Source: Clostridium sp. (GTDB lineage: Bacteria > Bacillota > Clostridia > Clostridiales > Clostridiaceae). Taken from it: a stretch of DNA of 64,000 bases. Under the pieces are notes generated by a model. That model worked only from the letters and a program-made list of their open reading frames with translations, was not told the DNA's origin and did not search any database. The stretch covers positions 1 through 64,000 of the forward strand of contig JALEZF010000007.1 of NCBI GenBank assembly GCA_022773025.1. The letters run 5' to 3'. The first letter of the stretch is position 1; each line of letters starts with the position of its first letter. Both the position numbers and the translations under genes were made by a program. Positions 35,527 to 44,841 of the stretch are shown here, one piece after another.

Positions 35527-37386
35527 ATGTGTGGAATTGCAGGTTTTTTTAATCCTCACCAAAACTACCATAAAGCATCTAGAAAGTGGAATGATATACT
35601 TCTAGATATGAGAGAAACCATAGATAGAAGAGGTCCTGATGATCATGGAGAGTTTTTATCTCAAAGGGTAGCTCTTGCCCATGCCAGGCTTTCCATAATA
35701 GATTTAACTACAGGAAGGCAACCAATTATTAAAACTATTGAGGGAAACACTTATGCAATAGTCTATAATGGGGAAATCTATAATACTGAAGAAATTAAAA
35801 ATGATCTTACATTACGAGGATGGCATTTTGATACACAGACAGATACTGAGGCTATACTTTGTAGTTTTATAGAATATGGACCGAATTTTGTTGAGAAATT
35901 AAATGGAATATTTGCCTTTGCTATATGGTCACAAAGAGAGAATAAGCTTTATCTATATAGGGATAGGTTTGGAATAAAACCTTTATTTTATACTATATTC
36001 AATGACACAGTAGTATTTGGTTCCGAAATAAAAGCTTTATTAAAATATCCAGGAGTTAAGGCTCAAATAGATAAGACAGGATTAAATGAAATTTTCGCTA
36101 TGGGACCAGCAAAAACTCCAGGCCTTGGAGTATTTAAGAATATTTATGAAGTATTTCCGGCAAATTATATTATATTTTCTAATGAAGCTCCAAAGGAAAT
36201 ACAATACTGGACTTTAGAGAGTAAACCTCATATAGATACCTATGAAGAAACAGTAGAAAAGACTTCTTTTCTTGTAAAAGATTCTATAAAGAGACAGATG
36301 ATTTCCGACATTCCTATATGCACTTTTTTGTCTGGAGGAATAGATAGCAGTATTGTATCATCAGTTTGTGCAAATGAACTTAGAAAGCAAGGAAGACAAC
36401 TAAACACTTTCTCTTTTGACTTCGTAGACAATAATAAATACTTCAAATCAAATGCATTTCAGCCAGATATGGATAGACCATGGGTAGATAAAATGGTTTC
36501 TTATCTTAAGACAAACCATATATATTTAGAGTGTGACAACCTTGAGTTGGCTGATTATCTCTATAAAGCAGTTGATGCCAAGGACCTTCCTGGAATGGCT
36601 GATGTGGATTCATCCTTATTATATTTTTGCTCAAAGGTAAAAGAGTATAATACCGTTGCCTTAACTGGAGAATGTGCTGATGAAATTTTTGGTGGATATC
36701 CATGGTTTCATAAAAAGGAGAGCTTTGAGGCCAATACTTTTCCATGGACTAGAAATATAGAAATTAGAAAAGCACTTTTAAATGATGATGTTGTAAATGA
36801 ACTGAATATAGATGAGTATATCCAAATGAGATATGATGAATCTGTAAGAGAAACACCTCTTTTGCAAGGTGAAAGTTCTATTGAAAATAGAAGAAGGGAG
36901 ATATCATATTTGAATTTAAGATGGTTTATGGTGACTCTTCTTACAAGAATGGATAGAACAAGCATGTACTCAGGTCTTGAGGCTAGGGTTCCATATGCAG
37001 ACCATAGAATTGTCGAATATATATGGAATGTTCCTTGGGACATGAAGTGCAAAGATGGTGTTGTGAAAGGACTTCTAAGAGATAGTTCAAAGGGACTTCT
37101 TCCTGATGATGTTTTATATAGAAAGAAGAGTCCTTATCCGAAGACGTATAATCCTAATTATGAAAAATTATTAGGAGAAAGGTTAATGAACGTATTAAAT
37201 AATTTGTCATCACCAATTAATTCTCTAGTTGACAAAGAAAAGGTACTGAGATTTATAAATACTCCTTCAGATTATGGAAAGCCATGGTATGGACAACTTA
37301 TGGCAGGTCCTCAAATGATAGCTTATATGCTTCAAGTAAATTATTGGCTTGAAAAATACAATATAGAAATATTCAGCTTGGTATAA
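35527..37386 (+). CDS. asnB: Asparagine synthetase (glutamine-hydrolysing)
   Basis: 619-residue two-domain enzyme. The N-terminal Ntn glutaminase domain begins MCGIAGFFNP, with Cys2 as nucleophile, followed by RRGPDDHG and IVYNGEIYN. The synthetase domain has the PPi loop FLSGGIDSSIVSSV and later GECADEIFGGYPWF. It uses aspartate, glutamine and ATP to make asparagine. ATG at 35527 is required so that Cys becomes residue 2 after Met removal; a 3-residue upstream start at 35518 would block that. The ribosome-binding site is GGGGTG. Confidence 0.95.
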   Translation: MCGIAGFFNPHQNYHKASRKWNDILLDMRETIDRRGPDDHGEFLSQRVALAHARLSIIDLTTGRQPIIKTIEGNTYAIVYNGEIYNTEEIKNDLTLRGWHFDTQTDTEAILCSFIEYGPNFVEKLNGIFAFAIWSQRENKLYLYRDRFGIKPLFYTIFNDTVVFGSEIKALLKYPGVKAQIDKTGLNEIFAMGPAKTPGLGVFKNIYEVFPANYIIFSNEAPKEIQYWTLESKPHIDTYEETVEKTSFLVKDSIKRQMISDIPICTFLSGGIDSSIVSSVCANELRKQGRQLNTFSFDFVDNNKYFKSNAFQPDMDRPWVDKMVSYLKTNHIYLECDNLELADYLYKAVDAKDLPGMADVDSSLLYFCSKVKEYNTVALTGECADEIFGGYPWFHKKESFEANTFPWTRNIEIRKALLNDDVVNELNIDEYIQMRYDESVRETPLLQGESSIENRRREISYLNLRWFMVTLLTRMDRTSMYSGLEARVPYADHRIVEYIWNVPWDMKCKDGVVKGLLRDSSKGLLPDDVLYRKKSPYPKTYNPNYEKLLGERLMNVLNNLSSPINSLVDKEKVLRFINTPSDYGKPWYGQLMAGPQMIAYMLQVNYWLEKYNIEIFSLV

Positions 37387-37402
37387 AAAACATCCAAAAG
37401 AA

Positions 37403-37627
37403 ATGAAACAATCAGAAATTGATTATAAAGACGAAAGAAATGAAATGATTCGAAATAAAGCTAAGGCTAAGTGTTCCGACATTATTCAGTGGACTATTAT
37501 GATAGTTGCATGGATAACAATTTTTGCGGATTTCCCACTTTGGATTACGTTAACCCTCGTTGGTGTTTTTATATTGAAAAGTATTTTGGATTTGTATCTA
37601 ATGAACAAGTACAATAATGAAATGTAG
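37403..37627 (+). CDS. Small two-helix membrane protein
   Basis: 74 residues, with a charged N-terminus (EIDYKDERNEMIRNKAKAKC) and then two hydrophobic segments (IIQWTIMIVAWITIFADF and LWITLTLVGVFILKSILDL). This arrangement looks like small clostridial membrane proteins, but I know no function. The ribosome-binding site is weak (CCAAAAGAAATG), and the gene sits 16 bases after asnB. Confidence 0.6.
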   Translation: MKQSEIDYKDERNEMIRNKAKAKCSDIIQWTIMIVAWITIFADFPLWITLTLVGVFILKSILDLYLMNKYNNEM

Positions 37628-37660
37628 AAAATAATTAAAATAAAAAAAATTATAAAAACC

Positions 37661-37690
37661 TGTTTACAAATAAAATATTTCGAATATAAT
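37661..37690 (+). promoter_or_regulatory. Promoter of the cysK T-box transcript
   Basis: TTTACA and TATAAT lie about 16 bases apart just upstream of the T-box leader. A -35/-10 pair is clear, though the exact spacing was counted by eye. Confidence 0.5.
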
Positions 37691-37700
37691 GAAACTATAA

Positions 37701-37990
37701 ACTAATTCAGAGTGAAATACTAGGAAATGCTATGATAAAGGAAAGTAGGATAAAGGAAGATTACAGAGAGGAAGGATTGCTGAGAACCTTCTATCCATAA
37801 TTTATTTGAAGTGCCCTTTTGAGTAGAAGGTCGAAAGTTTTAGTAGGCTTATCCGGTTTGGCCCGTTACAGCCATATGACATGATGGTGTCAGAAAGTTA
37901 AGTGGGATTATTATATCCAAATAGGGTGGAACCGCGGAGTATACAAGCTTCGTCTCTAATTATTAAAAGAGACGGGGCTTTTTTGTATTC
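37701..37990 (+). ncRNA. T-box leader of cysK-cysE (cysteine specifier UGC)
   Basis: The T-box sequence AGGGTGGAACCGCG is at 37923-37936. It is followed by a terminator stem of CTTCGTCTCT and AGAGACGGGG and then T6 (37945-37986). The specifier region reads TTTGAAGTGCCC; TGC at 37812-37814 is a cysteine codon, matching the two cysteine-synthesis genes. Uncharged tRNA-Cys should allow read-through into cysK-cysE. Confidence 0.9.
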
Positions 37991-38047
37991 AAATTTAGCT
38001 GTTATAGAATTCAATGTGGAAAATTAAATTTTTAAGGAGGGATTTAT

Positions 38048-38953
38048 ATGATATATGAATCAGTGTTAGACATGATAGGAAATACGCCTTTATTGAAGTT
38101 AAAAACGGAAGAAAATATGGCAAAGGTGTATGTGAAGCTTGAAAGCTTTAATCCAGCAGGTAGCATAAAAGATAGAGCAGCATTAGGAATGATTGAAAGA
38201 GCGGAGCTTGAAGGGAAGCTTAAAAAGGGCTCATCCATTGTAGAACCTACCAGTGGGAATACAGGCATAGGTCTTGCTATGATAGGAAGACTTAAAGGAT
38301 ACAGGGTGATAATAGTTATGCCAGATACTATGAGTCTGGAAAGAAGAAATATGATAAAAGCTTATGGGGCAGAACTTATTTTAACTCCAGGAAAACAAGG
38401 CATGAAAGGCGCTATAGAAAAAGCTAAGGAATTAGTAGAGGAAAACCAGGACTTTTTCATGCCAAATCAATTTGGAAATGAAGCCAATCCGGAAAAACAT
38501 TATGAGACTACTGGACCAGAGATTTTAAATGATGTTCCTGAAATTGATGCCTTTGTAGCAGGAGTAGGCACAGGGGGAACACTTATTGGTATAGGAAGAT
38601 ATCTAAAAGAAAAGAAGGAAGACGTAAAGGTATATGGGGTTGAGCCTTATAAATCTGCTGTACTAAATGGTGAAAATCCAGGTTCCCATGGCATACAAGG
38701 AATAGGTGCAGGCTTTATACCAGATCTTTATAATGAGAAGATTGTAGATCATGTCTTTAAAGTTAAAGATGAGGAAGCTATAGAGGCAGCGAGAAAAACA
38801 GCAAGGGACAATGGAATATTGGTTGGAATTTCTTCAGGAGCTAATATATTTGCTGCTTTGGAGCTGGCAAAAGTTTTAGGAAAAGGAAAAGTTATTGTTA
38901 CGTTAGCTCCAGATGGAGGAGAAAAGTATTTGTCCACAGGACTTTACCATTAG
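38048..38953 (+). CDS. cysK: Cysteine synthase (O-acetylserine sulfhydrylase)
   Basis: 301-residue PLP-dependent enzyme that makes cysteine from O-acetylserine and sulfide. The PLP Lys is in the ESFNPAGSIKDRAAL segment, the substrate loop is EPTSGNTGIGLAMIG, the phosphate-binding Gly-rich loop is GVGTGGTLIGIG, and the end is VTLAPDGGEKYLSTGLY. The ribosome-binding site AAGGAGGG lies 6 bases before ATG. cysE begins 27 bases after its stop, and the operon is under T-box control. Confidence 0.96.
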   Translation: MIYESVLDMIGNTPLLKLKTEENMAKVYVKLESFNPAGSIKDRAALGMIERAELEGKLKKGSSIVEPTSGNTGIGLAMIGRLKGYRVIIVMPDTMSLERRNMIKAYGAELILTPGKQGMKGAIEKAKELVEENQDFFMPNQFGNEANPEKHYETTGPEILNDVPEIDAFVAGVGTGGTLIGIGRYLKEKKEDVKVYGVEPYKSAVLNGENPGSHGIQGIGAGFIPDLYNEKIVDHVFKVKDEEAIEAARKTARDNGILVGISSGANIFAALELAKVLGKGKVIVTLAPDGGEKYLSTGLYH

Positions 38954-38980
38954 AAAATAAAATCAGTGGGAGGAGATACA

Positions 38981-39562
38981 GTGAAAACATTAATATATGA
39001 TATAAAAAACGTACTAAAAAGGGATCCAGCAGCTAGAAATTTTTTAGAAGTTCTCCTGCTATACCCAACAATACATGTTCTTATTATATATAGGATAGCC
39101 CATGTGTTTTATAAGGTAAACTTAAAATTTATAGCTAGGCTATTGTCACAGATAGGAAGATTTCTGACAGGTATAGAAATACATCCTGGTGCAACCATAG
39201 GAAAGGGATTATTTATAGATCATGGAATGGGTGTTGTAATAGGAGAAACTGCTGAAATAGGTAATGATGTCACAATGTATCATGGGTCAACTTTAGGAGG
39301 AACGGGAAAGGATACTGGAAAGAGACACCCTACTGTGAGAGATGAAGCCATAATAGGGGCAGGAGCAAAGATTTTAGGACCAATAACCATTGGAAGAGGA
39401 GCAAAGATTGGAGCGAATTCTGTAGTGCTAAAAGCTGTGCCTGATTATGCCACTGCTGTAGGGGTACCTGCTAAGAATATTTTGAAAAAACAGTGTGACA
39501 TAATAGAAATAGAGGATTATAAAGGAAAGAAAAAGGTAATATATAATAATATGGTCATATAG
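38981..39562 (+). CDS. cysE: Serine O-acetyltransferase
   Basis: 193-residue left-handed beta-helix enzyme that transfers acetyl from acetyl-CoA to serine. The hexapeptide repeats include [36 protein letters not shown] and [20 protein letters not shown]. The start is GTG at 38981, preceded by GGAGGAG. It follows cysK in the T-box-controlled operon, giving both steps from serine to cysteine. Confidence 0.95.
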   Translation: MKTLIYDIKNVLKRDPAARNFLEVLLLYPTIHVLIIYRIAHVFYKVNLKFIARLLSQIGRFLTGIEIHPGATIGKGLFIDHGMGVVIGETAEIGNDVTMYHGSTLGGTGKDTGKRHPTVRDEAIIGAGAKILGPITIGRGAKIGANSVVLKAVPDYATAVGVPAKNILKKQCDIIEIEDYKGKKKVIYNNMVI

Positions 39563-39624
39563 AATTAAGAATAATAACTTTCTTTTAAGACCTATTACAA
39601 AAATAATCATATATGATATTGACG

Positions 39625-39633
39625 TGATATAAT
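39625..39633 (+). promoter_or_regulatory. Extended -10 promoter of the Nudix gene
   Basis: TGATATAAT preceded by GACG, 38 bases before the Nudix start. Confidence 0.5.
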
Positions 39634-39671
39634 GGAATATATGAAGGTTTTAGGTAGGAAGGTGAGCTTAA

Positions 39672-40283
39672 TTGAAAGAAAATAGAATTAAAAAATTAGA
39701 AATATTAGGTGAAAGTAGATTCTTGAGTTTATTCGATGCAACTTATATAAATAGAGGTGGAAAAGAAAAGCATTGGACGATTGCTTCAAGAAAAAGTTAT
39801 GACAAATTAAAAGAAAAATATTTTGAATGTAAAGAAGACACTTTAGATGCAGTAGTTATAGCTGCATACCATGAGGAAAGCGGGAAGCTGGTTCTTATAA
39901 AGCAGTTTAGAATTCCTATAGACGATTACGTGTATGAACTTCCAGCAGGGCTTATAGATCCAAATGAAAATGAGGAGAGTACTATAGGCAGGGAGCTTAG
40001 AGAGGAAACAGGCTTAGAGCTTCTTGAGGTTAAGGAAGGGATGAGTCTTAAGAGAGGTTATATGTCTCCAGGGATGACGGATGAATCAGCTGCCCTTATA
40101 TATTGCACATGTAAAGGCGAGATAACCAACAAATTCTTAGAAGAAGATGAAGATATACATGCTTTTATGGTATCTCCTAAAGAGGCTACAGAGCTTTTGA
40201 AAAGTGGAGGAAAGATGGATATGAAACTAGCCGTGATACTAAAGAGTTTTTCAATTCTAGGAGAGAAGATGTTTAGAGAGTAG
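39672..40283 (+). CDS. Nudix hydrolase, ADP-ribose pyrophosphatase-like
   Basis: 203 residues with a complete Nudix box, GLIDPNENEESTIGRELREETGL. This fits G-x5-E-x7-REUxEExGU and binds Mg2+. The preceding VLIKQFRIPIDDYVYELPAG stretch is typical of ADP-ribose and nucleotide-sugar pyrophosphatases. The TTG start at 39672 follows GGAAGGTGAGC. It is cytoplasmic, and the substrate is predicted only at family level. Confidence 0.87.
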   Translation: MKENRIKKLEILGESRFLSLFDATYINRGGKEKHWTIASRKSYDKLKEKYFECKEDTLDAVVIAAYHEESGKLVLIKQFRIPIDDYVYELPAGLIDPNENEESTIGRELREETGLELLEVKEGMSLKRGYMSPGMTDESAALIYCTCKGEITNKFLEEDEDIHAFMVSPKEATELLKSGGKMDMKLAVILKSFSILGEKMFRE

Positions 40284-40391
40284 TGGGACTTTTTTAAGTT
40301 ACAGATTTGTTTTGAATTTTAGATTTGAAGCTATGAAGAATGGAAATATATGGAGATCATATATGTATGAATTTATGAGAGGGAGCCAACA

Positions 40392-41387
40392 ATGACCTTT
40401 AAAAATGAAGTTATAAATTATGCTAAAAGCCTGGGGTTAGATGCCATAGGCTTTACATATTGCAGGAGATTTAGTGAATTAGAGGATTTCCTCAAGGATA
40501 GAAAAGAAAGAAGAATCGAAAATGAATTTGAAGATGAGGACATAGAAAAGCGTCTAAATCCTAAGCTATATATGGAAGATGGAAAAACAATAATTTCTGT
40601 TGCATTTCCATATAAGGGAGATGCTTGCCTAAAAGATGATATATACTTTTCTTCCTACACAAGAGGGCTGGATTATCATAAAGTGGTAGAGGGGTATCTT
40701 CAAAATATTTGTGATTTCATAGAAAAAACATTTCATGGAAAAACAAAAATATTTGTGGATAGCAATTCTCTTCCTGAAAGGTATATAGCATATTTAAGTG
40801 GCATAGGATTCATAGGTAGAAATGGAATGGTCATAACAGAAAAATATGGGTCCTACGTGTTCTTGGGGGAGATAATAACTGATATAGAAGCTGAGGGTAT
40901 TAAGCACAAATCACAAGAAGAACTTTTAGAATTTAAAAGCTGTGGACAATGCAAAAGATGTTTATCAAATTGCCCTACTTCAGCCATAAATGAAAAGCTA
41001 TGCGTTCCTAACGTATGCATGTCCTATATCACTCAAAGCAAAACAATAAAAGAGAATTTTATAAGAAAAATGGATGGTAGAATTTTCGGCTGTGACCATT
41101 GTCAAACGTGTTGTCCATACAATGACAAGGCAAAGGGATATTATCTTAAAGAGTTTGAACCTAAGAATTATATGGAAAATGTTGATGCAGAAGAAATAAT
41201 CTATATGGACAATAAAACTTTTAGACAAAAGTATGGGGGGACTTCTTGTGGATGGAGAGGCAAGGCAATTCTTCAAAGAAATGCCTTGATAGCAAAAGTT
41301 CTAAAAAAACATGAATTTGATATAGATGAAAAACGCATTACATCGCCTAAGGTACGGGAATATTACGAAATATTGAAGAAATTATAA
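40392..41387 (+). CDS. queG: Epoxyqueuosine reductase QueG-like
   Basis: 331-residue iron-sulfur, cobalamin-dependent-type reductase acting in the last step of queuosine formation in tRNA. Two [4Fe-4S] motifs are visible: CGQCKRCLSNCPTSAI and CDHCQTCCPYN. The N-terminus (SLGLDAIGFTYCRRFSELEDFL) and the SYTRGLDYHKVVE and FVDSNSLPERYIAYLSGIGF segments fit the family. The start follows GAGAGGGAG. No other queuosine gene is in the window. Confidence 0.88.
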   Translation: MTFKNEVINYAKSLGLDAIGFTYCRRFSELEDFLKDRKERRIENEFEDEDIEKRLNPKLYMEDGKTIISVAFPYKGDACLKDDIYFSSYTRGLDYHKVVEGYLQNICDFIEKTFHGKTKIFVDSNSLPERYIAYLSGIGFIGRNGMVITEKYGSYVFLGEIITDIEAEGIKHKSQEELLEFKSCGQCKRCLSNCPTSAINEKLCVPNVCMSYITQSKTIKENFIRKMDGRIFGCDHCQTCCPYNDKAKGYYLKEFEPKNYMENVDAEEIIYMDNKTFRQKYGGTSCGWRGKAILQRNALIAKVLKKHEFDIDEKRITSPKVREYYEILKKL

Positions 41388-41495
41388 CTATTATTGAAGA
41401 ATTTCATGTTTGCCAATATAATATATTTATAGAGAACCTAAAATGTTTTATCTGAAGGTTAAAGATTCAGTTTATATTAGAAAGGTTGATAATCA

Positions 41496-42200
41496 ATGAA
41501 AAAAGCTCAAATATTATCTGTTTTCCTAAAAGTTCTTTCAAAAGAAAACGGGGATAAGCTTTGCAAGAGAATAATAAAAGGATATATGGATAAGTATGCA
41601 GAGTTAGACATCCATGGTTTTGAGAACATAGAAAATCTAAAAGGACCGGTGATCTTTACTTGTAATCATTTAAGTAATTCAGATGGTCTTATTTTAAATG
41701 ATGTACTAAGGAAATTTGACCCTACCTTTGTTGCAGGCGTTAAGCTTTCAGGAGACAGCGTAACAAACATAGGAATGAGGGTGACCAAAACTATAAATAT
41801 AAAACCTAACAGTGCAGATAAAGATGCAATAACAAGAGTTATAAAGTCTTTAAGAGGTGGAGAAAATATAGTTATCTTCCCGGAAGGAACAAGAAGTAGA
41901 GTTGGCTCTATGATAGAAGGAAAAAAGGGAATTGTTTTAATTGCTAGAATGTCAAAGGCAACAATAATTCCAATAGGCATGAGTGGAAGTGAAAAGTTGC
42001 TTCCTATAAACAAGGAAGGCAGCATGAAGTCAGAGGAGTTTCATCATGCAAAGGTAAAAGTAAACATAGGCAAACCTGTTGTGATTCCAGAAAAGGAAAA
42101 AGACGAGGATAGACATTTATATGACGATAGAGTTCTTACACATATAATGAAGTCTATAGCAGAATTACTTCCAGAGGATTACAGAGGAGTGTACAAATAG
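41496..42200 (+). CDS. plsC: 1-acyl-sn-glycerol-3-phosphate acyltransferase (PlsC)
   Basis: 234-residue acyltransferase with the catalytic H-x4-D motif (CNHLSNSDG) and the FPEGTRSR phosphate-binding motif. A hydrophobic stretch near residue 150 fits membrane association. It makes phosphatidic acid from lysophosphatidic acid. The ribosome-binding site is AAAGGTTGA. The stop lies 12 bases before the start of nth, so the two are probably co-transcribed. Confidence 0.88.
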   Translation: MKKAQILSVFLKVLSKENGDKLCKRIIKGYMDKYAELDIHGFENIENLKGPVIFTCNHLSNSDGLILNDVLRKFDPTFVAGVKLSGDSVTNIGMRVTKTINIKPNSADKDAITRVIKSLRGGENIVIFPEGTRSRVGSMIEGKKGIVLIARMSKATIIPIGMSGSEKLLPINKEGSMKSEEFHHAKVKVNIGKPVVIPEKEKDEDRHLYDDRVLTHIMKSIAELLPEDYRGVYK

Positions 42201-42212
42201 AAAGGCAAAAAT

Positions 42213-42857
42213 ATGAACAAAAATCCAAGAGAAGAAAAAGTAAATAAGGTTTTAAATATTTTAAAAGAGTTATATCCAGATGCCAAGTGTGAACTTAATT
42301 ATGGTACTCCATTTCAGCTTTTGGTAGCAACAGCGTTATCAGCACAGACTACAGATAAAAAAGTTAATGCTGTCACCGAAACTTTATTTAAGGAATACCC
42401 TGATGTAGATAGTTTTTTGACTTTAACTCAAGAAGAAATCGAAGACAGAATAAAGACAATTGGTTTATACAGAAATAAGGCTAAGAATCTTTTAAAGATG
42501 TGTCATCAGCTAAAAGAAAACTTTAATGGAGAAGTTCCGGATACTATGGAAGGTATAACTTCTCTTGCAGGAGCAGGGAGAAAGACAGCAAACGTCGTTT
42601 TATCAAATGCTTTTGGAGTTCCAGCAATTGCAGTGGATACCCATGTATTTAGAGTGTCTAATAGGATAGGACTTGCTCATGCAAAAAATGTAGATGATAC
42701 AGAAAAGCAGCTTCAAAACAATATTCCAAAAGAAGAATGGTCTCTTGCCCATCATCTTATAATTTTTCATGGAAGAAGATGCTGCTATGCAAGAAAGCCA
42801 GATTGTGAAAACTGTGCTATTGCGCCATATTGTGATTACTTTGAAGGAGCAAAATAG
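42213..42857 (+). CDS. nth: Endonuclease III
   Basis: 214-residue base-excision-repair DNA glycosylase/AP lyase. The helix-hairpin-helix is ITSLAGAGRKTANVVLSNAFG, in which Lys is the catalytic residue. The conserved Asp is in VDTHVFRVSNRIG. The [4Fe-4S] motif C-x6-C-x2-C-x5-C is seen at the end (CYARKPDCENCAIAPYC). It follows plsC closely. A possible terminator follows at 43007-43040. Confidence 0.95.
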   Translation: MNKNPREEKVNKVLNILKELYPDAKCELNYGTPFQLLVATALSAQTTDKKVNAVTETLFKEYPDVDSFLTLTQEEIEDRIKTIGLYRNKAKNLLKMCHQLKENFNGEVPDTMEGITSLAGAGRKTANVVLSNAFGVPAIAVDTHVFRVSNRIGLAHAKNVDDTEKQLQNNIPKEEWSLAHHLIIFHGRRCCYARKPDCENCAIAPYCDYFEGAK

Positions 42858-42936
42858 TTTCGTGGTCTGACTTTTAACTTTTAGATAAAATATTTAATAA
42901 TTTTTGAATTTTATACTTCTAAAAGTTATATTCAAG

Positions 42937-42945
42937 TGATATAAT
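42937..42945 (+). promoter_or_regulatory. Extended -10 promoter box in the gap after nth
   Basis: TGATATAAT preceded by CAAG. It lies 331 bases before the VanW gene, so any transcript from it must cross two terminator-like stems. It may serve an unseen small RNA or a leader. Confidence 0.4.
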
Positions 42946-43006
42946 AATAAGTGAATTAATACTTTAGTCGAATATGAAAGTAAACCAATAAATAAAAATT
43001 AACTTT

Positions 43007-43040
43007 AAATAAAGGCTTGTAGGAATACGAGTCTTTATTT
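43007..43040 (+). terminator. Possible terminator in the nth-VanW gap
   Basis: AAATAAAGGCTTGT and ACGAGTCTTTATTT pair imperfectly, with a T-rich end. It could end the nth transcript or the one starting at about 42950. Confidence 0.6.
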
Positions 43041-43092
43041 AGGTATATAAGTAGGATTTATTTACAATAATGATAAAAATTTATCGTGGACT

Positions 43093-43132
43093 TCTCTGGA
43101 TTTCTATAATAGAATGGTTCAGAGATTTTTTT
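43093..43132 (+). terminator. Second terminator-like hairpin in the nth-VanW gap
   Basis: TCTCTGGA and TTCAGAGA (one G-U) are followed by T7. Confidence 0.6.
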
Positions 43133-43160
43133 AATGCATTTAATACTTTTGTAACACACT

Positions 43161-43199
43161 AAAATTATTTCACTTTATAATATAAAGTGAAATAATTTT
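43161..43199. repeat. 39-base near-perfect palindrome before the VanW gene
   Basis: AAAATTATTTCACTTTATA (43161-43179) and its exact reverse complement (43181-43199) flank a single A. It could be a terminator for either strand or an operator upstream of the VanW gene. The rest of the 418-base gap 42858-43275 holds only the promoter box and hairpins already listed. Confidence 0.75.
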
Positions 43200-43275
43200 A
43201 AGCAATTATAAATTATGCTGTGCATTAACTATTAATTTAAGGTTTTAAGTTGAGGCAGAGGAAGGGGAAAATTAT

Positions 43276-44709
43276 ATGGAAGAAAATAGCAAAGAATCTA
43301 AGAATAGCAGTAAAAAGAAAATTACTATTATATCCGTTGGTGTAGTATTGATCGCAATTATAGTAGCCATGATATCCTATAGAATTTACGTGAAAAATAA
43401 GGTGGCAGAATGGGACAACCTTATTTATCCGCAGATCACAGTAGAGTCTACTAATATTGGTGGAATGACTAAGGATGAAGCCAAAAAAGCTTTAGAAGAG
43501 AAGTATGGTAAGGCTATTTTAGAAAAAAAATTAGAGGTTAAAGCTAACGATAAATCATATGTTTTAGAGTACTCAAAGCTTAATGCTAGATATAATATAG
43601 AAGATACTGTGGAAAAGGCTTTTGAACTTCATAGAGATAAAAGTTTAATGGACGCTTATAAGTTTATAAAGAACGGTTCAGGAGAGACTATAGAGCTTGA
43701 ACTTACTACAGATAATGACTATATCAAAGAATTCATCAAAACTATAGCCGATGAAAATAATAGAGATGCTAAAAATGCAGCTATATCTATAAGTGGTGGA
43801 AAAATATCTGTTGCAGATAGCACAACTGGAAACAAGTTAGATGAAGAGGATTTAGAAAATAAGATTTTAGAAAAAATCAATGGTGAATTAGGAGAAACAG
43901 TATCCCTAGAGGCAAAAATTGATGTAGTAGACCCATCAATTAAAGGAGAAAGTCTTAGAAGAATAAATGGGAAAATGTCAACTTATTCTACCAATTTTGC
44001 ATCTTCTACAAGTGGAAGAGCAGCAAATATAGAGCTTTCAACTAAAGCTATTAACGGAAAGGTTCTAATGCCAGGAGAGACTTTTAGCTACAATGAAGTT
44101 GTAGGAGAGAGAACTAGAGCCAGAGGATACCAAGATGCTGGTGTTATCGTTGGAAACAAAGTTGAAAATGGACTTGGCGGAGGAATATGCCAGACATCAA
44201 GCACATTATATCAAGCAGTTATAAGATCAGGACTAAAATCAGTAGAAAGATACAATCACTCATTAACTGTTGGATATCTTCCAAAAGGCTTTGATGCTAC
44301 AGTATCTTGGGGAGGACCCGATTATAAGTTTAAAAATACTTATGACTTCCCTATATATATAGAAGGATATTGCAGCAATAGAAACTTAGTGTTTAATGTA
44401 TATGGCGATACAACAGCAAGCAATAAGACTTATGACTTTACAAGTGAAGTTTATGAAACATTAACTCCAAATACACAAACTATACAAGACCCTAACTTAC
44501 CAGAAGGTCAGACTGTGACAGAAAAAGCTCCTACTACAGGATATAGAGTAAAGACTTATCTTCATACTTATGAAAATGGAGCTCTTGTAAAAACAGAACA
44601 GATATCTAATGATACTTATCAAAAGGTAGATGGAGTTGTAAAAGTTGGAACTAAAAAGGTACAAGCGCCTCCAATAGCAGAACCTCCAGCACAGCAACCG
44701 GAAGAATAG
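43276..44709 (+). CDS. VanW-family protein with N-terminal membrane anchor
   Basis: 477 residues. A short charged N-terminus is followed by a single membrane helix (ISVGVVLIAIIVAMISYRIYV), so the bulk is outside the cell. A peptidoglycan-binding-like region (GGMTKDEAKKALEEKY and a second repeat) precedes the VanW domain, MPGETFSYNEVVGERTRARG, GLGGGICQTSSTLYQAV and RYNHSLTVGYLPKG. A G5-like strand region and a Pro/Glu-rich C-terminal tail end the protein. VanW proteins accompany cell-wall functions, but their reaction is unknown. A strong terminator follows. Confidence 0.9.
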   Translation: MEENSKESKNSSKKKITIISVGVVLIAIIVAMISYRIYVKNKVAEWDNLIYPQITVESTNIGGMTKDEAKKALEEKYGKAILEKKLEVKANDKSYVLEYSKLNARYNIEDTVEKAFELHRDKSLMDAYKFIKNGSGETIELELTTDNDYIKEFIKTIADENNRDAKNAAISISGGKISVADSTTGNKLDEEDLENKILEKINGELGETVSLEAKIDVVDPSIKGESLRRINGKMSTYSTNFASSTSGRAANIELSTKAINGKVLMPGETFSYNEVVGERTRARGYQDAGVIVGNKVENGLGGGICQTSSTLYQAVIRSGLKSVERYNHSLTVGYLPKGFDATVSWGGPDYKFKNTYDFPIYIEGYCSNRNLVFNVYGDTTASNKTYDFTSEVYETLTPNTQTIQDPNLPEGQTVTEKAPTTGYRVKTYLHTYENGALVKTEQISNDTYQKVDGVVKVGTKKVQAPPIAEPPAQQPEE

Positions 44710-44740
44710 TAATAAAGCATAATAAAAGATCATATAACTT

Positions 44741-44783
44741 AGAGAACACATTAATATGTAATAGATGTGTTCTCTTTTTTTTA
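44741..44783 (+). terminator. Terminator after the VanW gene
   Basis: AGAGAACACAT and ATGTGTTCTCT form a perfect 11-bp stem followed by T8. Confidence 0.9.
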
Positions 44784-44841
44784 TGGGATTAAAATGGTAA
44801 AATTATCTTGGAGAATTTTAATGTTTCAAGGGGGGCTTAAG

